Assembly (NCBI RefSeq): GCF_014646515.1
Contig: NZ_BMNK01000001.1
Span: 62,001-126,000, forward strand
Reading direction: 5' to 3'
DNA length: 64,000 bases
From: Nonomuraea glycinis
GTDB lineage: Bacteria > Actinomycetota > Actinomycetes > Streptosporangiales > Streptosporangiaceae
This document shows, one piece after another, positions 53,844 through 61,885 of the stretch (within the stretch, counting starts at the first letter, position 1; every line of letters starts with the position of its first letter). The translations under genes were made by a program, and so were the position numbers. The notes under the pieces are model-generated. The model ran no database searches, was not told the origin of the DNA, and was given only the letters and a program-made list of their open reading frames with translations.

Positions 53844-55712
53844 ATGACCGCGGACACCCTCGCCGCCCTCCTGGCGGCCCGAGCGGAGGACGACCGTCCC
53901 GGCCTCCTGTTCGAGGACCGGCGATGGTCGTGGCGCGCGTACGTGCGCGCCTGCCGCCTGGCGGGCGCCTGGCTGGACCGGCGCGCCCGCCCCGGCCGGG
54001 CTCGTCCCGTCCACGCGGGCGTGCTCTGCGACAACGTGCCCGAGCTGCTCTTCCTGCTGGGCGGGGCGGCGCTGACGGGGCACGTCGTGGTCGCGCTGAA
54101 CCGCACCCGGTCGGTGGCCGAGCTGTCCCGCGACGCCCGCGCGACCGACGTGGACGTCCTGCTGTGGGACGAGCCCTACGAGACCCTGGCCCGCGAGGTC
54201 GCCCGCGAGACGGGCGTGGAGCCCGTCCCCGTCTCGACCCTGTCCCAGCCCCCGACCGAGCCGAACGGGCCCGCCCGGCGCGACCCCGATGCGGACGAGC
54301 GCGGTCCGGATGAGCTCGGTCTGGAGGGGCCCGGTCCGGATGGGCCCGGTCTGGAGGGGCGTGTGACGGGTTGGCCTGAGCCGGGGGATCTCGTGATGTT
54401 GATTTTCACGTCCGGCACCTCTGGGCGCCCGCGTGCCGTTCGTGTCACGCAGCGCAAGGTCGCGCTGCCGGGGGTGTCCCTGGCCGCGCTTCTCACGCCG
54501 GACGACGTCGTCTACTGCTCGATGCCGCTCTTCCACTCCGGCGCGATCATGGCGGCCTACGCCCCGGCGGTGGTCTCGGGGGCCGCGCTGGCGTTGCGCC
54601 GGACGTTCTCGGCCTCCGGCACACTGCCCGACATCAGACGGTACGGGTGCACGTACCTGCACTATGTGGGCAAGGCGCTGTCCTACGTGCTGGCCACCCC
54701 GGAGCTGCCCGACGACGCCGCCAACCCGTTGAGGATCGCTTTCGGCAATGAGGGGAGTGCGACGGCGACCCGGCGGTTCGGGCAGCGCTTCGGTTGCGGG
54801 GTGATCGACGCGTTCGGGTCGACGGAGACGGCGATCTCGGTCTCTCCCGACCCGTCGGGCCCTCCCGGCAGCCTCGGCAAACTCCCCGAGGGCGTCGAGG
54901 TGCGTAACCCGTACACCGGCGCGCGGTGTGCCACGGCGGTGCTGGAGGAGGGGCGGCTGCGCAACCCGGACGAGGCGATCGGTGAGCTGGTCAACGTGGC
55001 GGGGCTGGGCCTGTTCGAGGGCTACTACAACGACCCCGAGGCCGACGCGGAGCGCGTCCGCGACGGCGCGTTCTGGTCCGGCGACCTGGCCTACGTCGAC
55101 GGCGACGGCTACGTGTTCTTCGCCGGGCGCGGCACCGAACGCCTCCGGGTGGACGGGGAGAACCTGGCCGTCGCCCCGATCGAGGCGGCGATACGGGAGT
55201 TCCCCGGTGTGGTCGAGGCGGTGGTCTACCCGGTACCGGACGCCCAGGCCGGCGACCAGGTGATGGCGGCCCTGGTACTGAGCGCCTCCGAAGAGACGTC
55301 CGATCTCGCGCTGTCAGGTCCAGCAGTGTCCCGTCCAGCAGTGTCCCGTCCGGCAGTGTCCCGTCCGGCGGTGCCCGATCTCGCGCTGTCAGGTCCGGCG
55401 GCGTCCGAGCTGGCGGCGTCCGGTCCTGTGGGGTTCGACCCGAAGGCGTTCGCCGATTTTCTGGCGTCGCGGCGGGATCTGGGGGCGAAGGCGCTGCCCC
55501 GCTATGTACGGCTGTGCCGCGCGCTGCCCCAGACGCCCTCGAACAAGGTCATCAAGCGGCTCCTGGCCAAGGACGCCTGGCGGACCTCCGACCCCGTCTG
55601 GTGGTGGCCGGAAGCCCGCGCTGAGCCGCGATTACTCGGCAGGGAGGACATCGCGGCGATCGAGGGCGAGTTCATCCGGCATGGCCGGCATCACCTACTG
55701 GAGGGCTGGTGA
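53844..55712 (+). CDS. Acyl-CoA synthetase, FadD17-like, with internal repeat insertions
   Basis: 622-residue AMP-forming ligase. P-loop-like motif LIFTSGTSGRPRAV, adenylate motif and the late YVDGDGYVFFAGRGTERLRVDGENL region are present, ending in the K-V-I-K-R-L lysine region. The N-terminal HAGVLCDNVPELLFLLGGAALTGHVVVALN fits FadD17, a steroid side-chain CoA ligase of mycobacteria. Family members are about 500 residues; two low-complexity insertions (see repeats at 54302 and 55320) explain the extra length. ATG 53844 follows GGAGG. It activates C5/C8 side-chain acids for the fadE28/29 system whose genes begin 1.4 kb downstream beyond a TnpB element. Confidence 0.82.
   Translation: MTADTLAALLAARAEDDRPGLLFEDRRWSWRAYVRACRLAGAWLDRRARPGRARPVHAGVLCDNVPELLFLLGGAALTGHVVVALNRTRSVAELSRDARATDVDVLLWDEPYETLAREVARETGVEPVPVSTLSQPPTEPNGPARRDPDADERGPDELGLEGPGPDGPGLEGRVTGWPEPGDLVMLIFTSGTSGRPRAVRVTQRKVALPGVSLAALLTPDDVVYCSMPLFHSGAIMAAYAPAVVSGAALALRRTFSASGTLPDIRRYGCTYLHYVGKALSYVLATPELPDDAANPLRIAFGNEGSATATRRFGQRFGCGVIDAFGSTETAISVSPDPSGPPGSLGKLPEGVEVRNPYTGARCATAVLEEGRLRNPDEAIGELVNVAGLGLFEGYYNDPEADAERVRDGAFWSGDLAYVDGDGYVFFAGRGTERLRVDGENLAVAPIEAAIREFPGVVEAVVYPVPDAQAGDQVMAALVLSASEETSDLALSGPAVSRPAVSRPAVSRPAVPDLALSGPAASELAASGPVGFDPKAFADFLASRRDLGAKALPRYVRLCRALPQTPSNKVIKRLLAKDAWRTSDPVWWWPEARAEPRLLGREDIAAIEGEFIRHGRHHLLEGW
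54302..54361 (+). repeat. Two 30-bp in-frame tandem units in fadD
   Basis: CGGTCCGGATG...GGTCTGGAGGGGC units at 54302-54331 and 54332-54361, encoding G-P-D-E/G-L/P-G-L-E-G repeats in a linker before the nucleotide-binding motif. Confidence 0.9.
55320..55379 (+). repeat. Four 15-bp in-frame tandem units in fadD
   Basis: CCAGCAGTGTCCCGT (twice), CCGGCAGTGTCCCGT and a diverged copy encode P-A-V-S-R pentapeptides in the C-terminal subdomain. The flanks CTCGCGCTGTCAGGTCC occur on both sides (about 55304 and 55380), a larger 75-bp repeat around them. Confidence 0.9.
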
Positions 55713-55717
55713 CTCCT

Positions 55718-55737
55718 CCGCTCTCTGAAGGGAGCGG
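55718..55737 (-). other. Terminal hairpin next to TnpB stop (omega-RNA/right-end candidate)
   Basis: CCGCTC (55718-55723) and GAGCGG (55732-55737) flank an 8-nt loop, 8 nt beyond the TnpB stop. In IS605-type elements the right end and the 3' part of the guide (omega) RNA lie here. Only about 30 bases separate the stop and the fadD stop, so any guide would read into fadD. Confidence 0.45.
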
Positions 55738-55744
55738 CTTTTCG

Positions 55745-56929
55745 CTAAGCCGCTTGCGCGGCCTGGCGAAGGGCAAGCCCTGCCCTGAGGATGTTGATCG
55801 CCGCGTTCACGTCGGCGTGCGCGGCGTGCCCGCACGCCGTACAGGCGAACTCGGCCTGGGTGACGCGGTTGTCCTTCGCACAGTGCCCGCAGCGGGCGCA
55901 TGTGCGGGAGGTGCCGGCGGGGTTCACCGCGATCAGCTCTCGACCGGCGCTTTCAGCCTTGTCCGCGAGGATCGTCAGGAACACCCCCCAGCCCGCATCC
56001 AGGATGCTCCGGTTCAAGCCGGACTTCTGCGCGACATTGCGGCCGGGCCGCTCGACCGTGCCGGACGCCGAGCGGGTCATGTTGCTGATCCGCAGGTCCT
56101 CGTGCGCGATCACGTCGTAGGCGCGGACCAGGGCGAGCGCAGCCTTGTGCGCGCCGTCCAGGCGCTGGCGACGGATTTTGGCGTGCAGCGCGGCGACGCG
56201 GGCCACCGCCTTGCGCCGCCGCTTCGAGCCACGCTTCTTACGGGCCAGGTCACGCTGCCCCGCCGCGAGCCGACCGGCCGTGGCCGCGAGGTGACGCCGA
56301 TTGGCCACCTGACCGCCGTCGGAGGTGGTGACGAGCGAGGCGACACCCAGGTCGATCCCTACGCTCGCGCCCGTGGCGGGCAGCGGTTCAGCGGGCACCT
56401 CATCGCACGACAGCACCACGAACCAGCGGGAGCCTGCCCGCTTGACTCTGATCGTCTTTACCCAGCCCCTGACCGGCCGGTGCTGGTGGACCCGCACGTG
56501 CCCGACGCCCAGGAGCCGCACGTAGGTCGCGGTGGGGTGCTGCGGCTGGGAGTCCCACCGGCAGCCGTCGCCGTCCTTCGGCCACTCGACGCTGTCGAAC
56601 CGGCCCCAGCCCTTGAACCGGGGGAAGCCCGGGGTGCGCCCGGCCTTGACGCGCTTGAAGAATGCACCGAACGCCTTGTCCAGACGGCGCAGGGTGGCCT
56701 GCTGGGAGGAGAACGACCAGCGGCCCTGCCCATTGGGGTCATCGCCCCGGATGTGTTTCAACTCGGCCGACTGGTCGCCGTACCGAATACTCACGCCCGC
56801 CTTGGCGTAGGCGATGCGGCGATGCTCCAGAGCGGCGTTGTACAGCTGCCGGTGATCCTCCAGACACGCCGCCAGCGCGATCTCCTGATGCCGGGTGGGG
56901 CGCAGCAGAAACGTGAACGACCTGCGCAC
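55745..56929 (-). CDS. tnpB: TnpB, RNA-guided nuclease of IS200/IS605
   Basis: 394 residues from GTG 56929. The RuvC-like triad is intact: D193 in G-I-D-L-G, E277 in H-E-D-L and D373 in H-A-D-V-N-A-A. The zinc ribbon C344-x2-C347 ... C363-x2-C366 (CARCGH, CTACGH) is complete, so the protein should be an active nuclease. The N-terminal HTH-like region LRPTRHQEIALAACLEDHRQLYNAALEHRR is typical. TnpB cuts the empty donor site with its guide RNA, helping the element persist. No tnpA neighbour. Confidence 0.9.
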   Translation of the reverse strand: MRRSFTFLLRPTRHQEIALAACLEDHRQLYNAALEHRRIAYAKAGVSIRYGDQSAELKHIRGDDPNGQGRWSFSSQQATLRRLDKAFGAFFKRVKAGRTPGFPRFKGWGRFDSVEWPKDGDGCRWDSQPQHPTATYVRLLGVGHVRVHQHRPVRGWVKTIRVKRAGSRWFVVLSCDEVPAEPLPATGASVGIDLGVASLVTTSDGGQVANRRHLAATAGRLAAGQRDLARKKRGSKRRRKAVARVAALHAKIRRQRLDGAHKAALALVRAYDVIAHEDLRISNMTRSASGTVERPGRNVAQKSGLNRSILDAGWGVFLTILADKAESAGRELIAVNPAGTSRTCARCGHCAKDNRVTQAEFACTACGHAAHADVNAAINILRAGLALRQAAQAA

Positions 56930-57071
56930 ACCCCACCTCCCCTCACGTTCGGTAACGACACCACCACGATATCGGCAAGCGCCGACAGAACCCGGAAGGA
57001 CATCCGTGATGCGCGGACCTGACAGCTCAGGGCACGCTCGGGCTTTGATGGCCCTCCCGCTGCCGATTCCC

Positions 57072-57091
57072 CCGTCGCCTCAAGGCGACGG
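57072..57091. other. Left-end hairpin candidate of TnpB element
   Basis: Perfect 8-bp stem CCGTCGCC/GGCGACGG with loop TCAA, immediately upstream of fadE28. It might instead be an attenuator in the fadE28 leader, so its origin is uncertain. Confidence 0.45.
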
Positions 57092-57109
57092 TCCCCTCGG
57101 GAGGCTTTG

Positions 57110-58180
57110 ATGGATTTCAAGCTTGACGAGACCCAGGAGGAGCTGCGAGCCCTGGCCGCGGACGTACTGGCGAACGAGGCCGGTCACGAGCGGCTGGAGG
57201 CGCACGAGAAGAGCGGCAGGCCGTACGACGAGAGGTTGTGGAAGGCGCTGCGCGAGGCCGGCCTGACAGCCATCTGCGCGGCCGAGCACGCCGGCGGCGC
57301 CGGGCTGGGGCCTGTTGAGCTGGCCGTGCTGCTGCGGGAGGCGGGGGCGAGGGCCGCGCCCGGCCCACTGGCGGCGACCTTGGTGAGCACGCTGGCCGTC
57401 AGCAGGCACGGCTCCCGCGAGCAGCAGTTGAGGCTGTCCGGGACGAACGTGTCCACGGTGGCGATCAAGGAACCGGGCCGGCCGCTCGCCGCCCCGCCCA
57501 CCACCACAGCCGAGCCAGGAGCGGGCGGATCGGCTGCGGGGGCGTCCGAGCCAGGGGTGGGTGGCTGGTCGGTCAGTGGTCGGAAGGCCGGTGTGGCGCA
57601 TGCCGAAGGGGACGTGCTGGTGACGGCCGATCAAGGGCTGTTCCTGGTGCACGGGCCACCGGCGACGCCCGAGTTCGCCTCCACGGGGGAGCCCACGGCC
57701 ACGATCACCCTGGACCGTACCCCGGCCGAGCGGGTCGCGGGGCCCGAGGCGGTCGAGGACGTGCGGCGGCTGTACACGGCGGCGGCCGTCGCGCAGGCGT
57801 CCGGCGTGCTGGCGGGGGCGCTGCGGCTCACCACCGAGTACATCAGGACCAGGAAGCAGTTCGGCCGGGCGCTGGCCGAGTTCCAGGCGGTCACCATGCA
57901 GATCGCCGACGTCTACATCGCCGGGCGCGCGCTGGACGTGGCCATGTGGTCGGGCGCCTGGCGGCTGGCCGTCGGCCTGCCCGCAGAGGAGGACCTGGCC
58001 GTCGCGGCGTTCCACGCGAGCGAGGCGGTCAAGGCGCTCTACACCTGCCAGCACCTGCACGGCGGCCTCGGGCTGGACGTGACCTACCCGCTGCACCGCT
58101 ACTTCGCGCACGCCAAGCACCTGGCCCACCGGCTGGGGGGCGGCGACGCCCAGCTCGACCTGATCGGAGCGCTCGCCTGA
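57110..58180 (+). CDS. fadE28: Acyl-CoA dehydrogenase subunit, FadE28/ChsE1-like
   Basis: 356 residues from ATG 57110 with GGGAGG (57099-57104) upstream. Acyl-CoA dehydrogenase fold, recognisable by the C-terminal TRKQFGRALAEFQAVTMQIADVYI and KALYTCQHLHGGLGLDVTYPLHRYFAHAKHL. It forms a heteromeric dehydrogenase with the next gene product for the C3 side chain of steroids (3-OPC-CoA type substrates), as known for FadE28-FadE29. A Gly/Pro/Ala-rich stretch near residue 130-150 looks like an insertion. Its start touches the presumed TnpB left end, so the promoter region may have been altered. Confidence 0.88.
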   Translation: MDFKLDETQEELRALAADVLANEAGHERLEAHEKSGRPYDERLWKALREAGLTAICAAEHAGGAGLGPVELAVLLREAGARAAPGPLAATLVSTLAVSRHGSREQQLRLSGTNVSTVAIKEPGRPLAAPPTTTAEPGAGGSAAGASEPGVGGWSVSGRKAGVAHAEGDVLVTADQGLFLVHGPPATPEFASTGEPTATITLDRTPAERVAGPEAVEDVRRLYTAAAVAQASGVLAGALRLTTEYIRTRKQFGRALAEFQAVTMQIADVYIAGRALDVAMWSGAWRLAVGLPAEEDLAVAAFHASEAVKALYTCQHLHGGLGLDVTYPLHRYFAHAKHLAHRLGGGDAQLDLIGALA

Positions 58181-59334
58181 TGCTCATCGACCTGACCCCT
58201 GATCAGCGCAGGCTCCGCGACGAGCTGCGCGAGTACTTCGCCGCCTGCCTCACCGCCGAGGACCGCAGGAAGATCGCCGAGGACCCGTTCGGCGAGGCGT
58301 ACATGGCGCACTGCCGCCGGCTCGGCAGTGACGGCAAGCTGGGCCTCGGCTGGCCCAAGGAGTACGGCGGCGGCGGCCACGGCCCCCTTGAGCAGCAGAT
58401 CTTCGCCAACGAGATCGCCCGCGCCGGCGTGCCGTACCCGATCATCACCGTGCAGACCGTCGGTCCCACCCTCATGCAGTACGGCACCAGCGCGCAGAAG
58501 GACCGGTTCCTGCCGAGCATCCTGGCGGGCGAGTGCCACTTCGCGATCGGCTACAGCGAGCCCGAGGCGGGCACCGACCTGGCCTCGCTGCGGACCACGG
58601 CGGTGCTGGACGGCGACCACTACGTCGTCAACGGGCAGAAGATCTTCACCAGCGGCGCCCACTACGCCCAGTACATCTGGCTGGCCACCCGCACCAACCC
58701 CGGGGCGAAGAAGCACAAGGGCATCACCATGATGATCGCCTCGACCGACGATCCCGGTTACTCCTGGACCCCGATCGTCACCATGGACGGCCGCCATCAC
58801 ACGAACTCCACCTACTACAGCGACGTGCGCGTCCCGGTGGACATGGTCGTGGGCGAGGTGGACAAGGGCTGGGACCTGATCGTCAACCAGCTCAACTACG
58901 AGCGCGTCACCCTGGGCCCGGCCGGCAACCTCGGTCAGGCGTACGACCGCTTCCACGCCTGGGCCCGCCGCACAGGGCTGGCGGACGAGCCGGACGTACG
59001 GCGGGCGCTCGGCGCGGTACGGACCTGGTTCCGCACCAACGAGCTGCTCAACTGGCAGGTCGCGGCGAACATGGACCTCGGCTGGCTGGGCGCGCCCGAC
59101 GCGTCGGCCACCAAGATCTACGGCTCGGAGCGGATGCAGGAGACCGGCCGGCTGATCGGCGACATCCTGGCCAGGTACGGCGACCCCGCCGACCCGGAGA
59201 CGGCCGAGCTGATCAAGCAGACGGACCACGGGGCCAAGGGCGCGGTCGTCCTCACCTTCGGCGGCGGCGTCAACGAGGTGCAGCGGGAGCTGATCGCCAT
59301 GCTGGGCCTGAACCTGCCGAGGCCGCCCCGATGA
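58180..59334 (+). CDS. fadE29: Acyl-CoA dehydrogenase subunit, FadE29/ChsE2-like
   Basis: 384 residues; ATG overlaps the fadE28 stop by 1 nt (TGATG). Typical acyl-CoA dehydrogenase sequence with GLGWPKEYGGGGHG, the FAD loop FAIGYSEPEAGTDLASLRTTAVLDGDHYVVNGQKIFTSGAHYA, and a C-terminal segment KGAVVLTFGGGVNEVQRELIAMLGLNLPR found in FadE29. Subunit partner of FadE28. Overlaps chsH2 by 4 nt (ATGA). Confidence 0.9.
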   Translation: MLIDLTPDQRRLRDELREYFAACLTAEDRRKIAEDPFGEAYMAHCRRLGSDGKLGLGWPKEYGGGGHGPLEQQIFANEIARAGVPYPIITVQTVGPTLMQYGTSAQKDRFLPSILAGECHFAIGYSEPEAGTDLASLRTTAVLDGDHYVVNGQKIFTSGAHYAQYIWLATRTNPGAKKHKGITMMIASTDDPGYSWTPIVTMDGRHHTNSTYYSDVRVPVDMVVGEVDKGWDLIVNQLNYERVTLGPAGNLGQAYDRFHAWARRTGLADEPDVRRALGAVRTWFRTNELLNWQVAANMDLGWLGAPDASATKIYGSERMQETGRLIGDILARYGDPADPETAELIKQTDHGAKGAVVLTFGGGVNEVQRELIAMLGLNLPRPPR

Positions 59335-60275
59335 GCCCCGACACCGACAGAGCCGACCCCGGCAAGCCCGGCACCAGCACCGACAGGGACCTGCACGAGC
59401 TGGCCGTCAAGCAGGCCGCGCTCGGGCAGGTGCGCGGCGCCGCCGCGGTGGACCCGGTCAACGTCCCCATGATCAGGCACTGGCTCGACGCGATGGGCGA
59501 CACCAACCCGGTCTACCTCGACCAGGGGATCGCCCCTCCGGCGATGGCGCAGGTGTGGACCATGCAGGGGGTGCGCCGGGCCGCCGGGCAGCACTCGCCG
59601 GTGGACGACGTCATGTCCGCGCTGGACGCCGTCGGCTTCACCGGCGTGGTGGCGACCAACTGCGAGCAGGTCTACCACCGTTACGCGAGGCTGGGCGAGC
59701 GCCTGACCTCGGCGATCCGCTTCGACGACCTGGCCGGACCGAAACGGACGGCGCTCGGCGAAGGGTACTTCGCCACCTGGACCATCACCTGGCACGCCGA
59801 GTCCGGGGAGGCGGTGGCGGAGATGATGTTCCGGGTGCTCAAGTTCCGCCCGCCGCCGCGGGCGGTGCCGCGAGAGCCGTACCCGCTCAGACCGGCCGTG
59901 AACAGGGACACCGCGTTCTTCTGGGACGGTGTCCGGCAGGGCGAGCTGCGCGTGCAGAGCTGTGCCGACTGCGGCGAGCTGCGCCATCCGCCGGGCCCGA
60001 TCTGCCCCCACTGCCGCTCCGCCAACCGCGCGTACCGGATCGCGGGGGGCGAGGGCACGGTCTACAGCTACGTGGTGCATCACCACCCCCCGGTGCCGGG
60101 GCGGGAGCCGCCGTTCGTCGTGGCGGTGGTGGCCCTGCCGGAAGGCGTGCGGATCGTGGGCGGCATCGTGGACTGCCCGCCCGAGGCCGTGGGTATCGGT
60201 ATGGCAGTGGTAGTGACGTACCGACAGATGGACGACGAGCTGGTTCTGCCCATGTGGGCACCACGGGAGCCGTGA
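59331..60275 (+). CDS. chsH2: Enoyl-CoA hydratase subunit ChsH2 (MaoC plus DUF35)
   Basis: 314 residues; M. tuberculosis ChsH2 has 311. The N-terminal MaoC/FAS1-like hotdog domain has WLDAMGDTNPVYLD and GFTGVVATNCEQVYHRY; the C-terminal DUF35 OB-fold starts near residue 190 with a zinc ribbon (C211, C214, C225, C228). The DUF35 domain of ChsH2 also docks the Ltp2 aldolase, linking hydration and retro-aldol steps. ATG overlaps fadE29; the stop overlaps chsH1 by 1 nt. Confidence 0.9.
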   Translation: MSPDTDRADPGKPGTSTDRDLHELAVKQAALGQVRGAAAVDPVNVPMIRHWLDAMGDTNPVYLDQGIAPPAMAQVWTMQGVRRAAGQHSPVDDVMSALDAVGFTGVVATNCEQVYHRYARLGERLTSAIRFDDLAGPKRTALGEGYFATWTITWHAESGEAVAEMMFRVLKFRPPPRAVPREPYPLRPAVNRDTAFFWDGVRQGELRVQSCADCGELRHPPGPICPHCRSANRAYRIAGGEGTVYSYVVHHHPPVPGREPPFVVAVVALPEGVRIVGGIVDCPPEAVGIGMAVVVTYRQMDDELVLPMWAPREP

Positions 60276-60688
60276 TGCGGACGTTGAGGGAAGATCAGGT
60301 CGAGCTCGGTGCGGTGCTGCCCGAGCTGTCGATCGAGCTCACGCCCACGGTGGTCGTCTCCACCGCGCTGGCCACGATGGACTTCACCCCCGTGCACCAC
60401 GACGTCGAAGGCGCCCGCGCGCAGGGCTCTGCGGACATCTTTCTCAACATCCTGACCACGATGGGACTGGTCGAGCGGTACGTCACCGACTGGACGGGCC
60501 CGGCGGCCGTGATCCGGCGGATCAACGTCAAGCTGGGCGTCCCCGCCTACTCCGGCGACCGGCTGCTCTTCACCGGCACGGTCACCTCGATCGCGTCCGG
60601 CGAGATCACGGTGGAGGTCCGCGGCAAGGTCAGCCTCGGCGACCACGCCACCGGGACCGTCGCCCTCGTCCTTCCCGCCCGCCGGTAA
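60275..60688 (+). CDS. chsH1: Enoyl-CoA hydratase subunit ChsH1 (MaoC)
   Basis: 137 residues from ATG 60275 (GTG 60272 is in frame). Single hotdog MaoC domain with TMDFTPVHHDVEGARAQGSADIF, the conserved D-x-x-P-x-H-x-D motif containing the catalytic Asp and His. Works as a heteromer with ChsH2 to hydrate the unsaturated C3 side-chain thioester. Order chsH2-chsH1 matches the igr operon. Confidence 0.9.
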   Translation: MRTLREDQVELGAVLPELSIELTPTVVVSTALATMDFTPVHHDVEGARAQGSADIFLNILTTMGLVERYVTDWTGPAAVIRRINVKLGVPAYSGDRLLFTGTVTSIASGEITVEVRGKVSLGDHATGTVALVLPARR

Positions 60689-60715
60689 CGGCCGCGCCAT
60701 CACCAAGGAGCGAAC

Positions 60716-61882
60716 GTGTTGAGAGCCCGCGCGGCCATCGCCGGCATCGGCGCCACGGATTTCAGCAAGGACTCGGGCCGGTCGGAGCTGCGGCTGGCGG
60801 CCGAGGCGGTGTTCGCCGCCCTGGACGACGCCGGGCTGGCGCCGTCCGAGGTCGACGGCATGGTCACCTACACCCAGGACGCCAACCAGGAGATCGCGGT
60901 CGCCAGGGAGGTGGGCATCGGTGAGCTGAGCTTCTTCTCCCGCGTGGAGTACGGCGGCGGCGCGGCCTGCGGCACCGTGGCGCACGCGGCGATGGCCGTG
61001 GCGACCGGGATGGCGGACACGGTCGTGTGCTACCGGGCCTTCAACGAGCGCTCGGGGCGGCGCTTCGGCCAGCCCGACGCCCGGCTCGGCGGGCAGCCGT
61101 CGTCGCAGGGGCTGGAGATGAGCTGGCATGTGCCGTACGGGCTGATGACGCCCGCCGCCTGGGTGGCCATGTTCGCCCAGCGGTACATGCACGTCTACGG
61201 CGCGACCTCCGAGGACTTCGGGCGGGTGGCCGTGGCGATGCGCAGGCACGCGGCGACCAACCCGGCCGCCTGGTTCCACGGCCGGCCGATCACGCTGGCC
61301 GAGCACCAGGCGTCCAGGTGGATCGCGGAGCCGCTGCGGCTGCTCGACTGCTGCCAGGAGAGCGACGGCGCGGTGGCGCTGGTGGTGACGTCCGCCGAGC
61401 GGGCGCGGGACCTGCGCCGGTCCGCCGCGGTGATCACGGCGGCGGCCCAGGGAGCCGGCGCCGGCCAGATGATGATGACCAGCTACTACCGCGACGACAT
61501 GGCCGGCCTGCCGGAGATGTCAGTGGTCGGCAGGCGGTTATGGGAGATGTCCGGCCTGACGCCCGCGGACATCCAGACCGCCATCCTGTACGACCACTTC
61601 ACCCCGTTCGTGCTGACCCAGTTGGAGGAGCTCGGGTTCTGCGGCAGGGGAGAGGCCGCCGGCTATCTCCAGGACGGCGGCATCGAGCTCGACGGCCGGC
61701 TGCCCGTCAACCCGCACGGCGGCCAGCTCGGCGAGGCCTACATCCATGGGATGAACGGCATCGCCGAGGCGGTCCGCCAGATCCGCGGCACGTCCGTCAA
61801 CCAGGTGGTCGGGGTCGCCAACGTGCTGGTGACGGCCGGCACGGGGGTGCCGACCAGCGGTCTGATCCTCTCGGCGCCCTGA
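60716..61882 (+). CDS. ltp2: Ltp2, steroid side-chain aldolase (thiolase fold)
   Basis: 388 residues from GTG 60716, with AAGGAG 5 nt upstream; M. tuberculosis Ltp2 has 386. The protein is a thiolase-superfamily member (AAIAGIGATDFSKDSGRSELRLAAEAV; PVNPHGGQLGEAYIHGMNGIAEAVRQIRG), but acts as a retro-aldolase, releasing propionyl-CoA from the 17-hydroxy C3 side chain and leaving a 17-ketosteroid. It ends the operon fadE28-fadE29-chsH2-chsH1-ltp2, exactly the igr order apart from the missing cyp125. Confidence 0.9.
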   Translation: MLRARAAIAGIGATDFSKDSGRSELRLAAEAVFAALDDAGLAPSEVDGMVTYTQDANQEIAVAREVGIGELSFFSRVEYGGGAACGTVAHAAMAVATGMADTVVCYRAFNERSGRRFGQPDARLGGQPSSQGLEMSWHVPYGLMTPAAWVAMFAQRYMHVYGATSEDFGRVAVAMRRHAATNPAAWFHGRPITLAEHQASRWIAEPLRLLDCCQESDGAVALVVTSAERARDLRRSAAVITAAAQGAGAGQMMMTSYYRDDMAGLPEMSVVGRRLWEMSGLTPADIQTAILYDHFTPFVLTQLEELGFCGRGEAAGYLQDGGIELDGRLPVNPHGGQLGEAYIHGMNGIAEAVRQIRGTSVNQVVGVANVLVTAGTGVPTSGLILSAP

Positions 61883-61885
61883 GCG

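Larger units (their letters stand above)
55713..57109 (-). mobile_element. IS200/IS605-type TnpB-only element in the steroid operon
   Basis: A TnpB gene lies on the opposite strand between fadD and fadE28, which otherwise read in the same direction. Short hairpins flank it: CCGCTC/GAGCGG (55718-55737) just after the TnpB stop, and CCGTCGCC/GGCGACGG with a TCAA loop (57072-57091) upstream. No TnpA transposase is present, so it would move only with help in trans. Exact ends and target site cannot be set by eye; boundaries are approximate. Confidence 0.7.
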
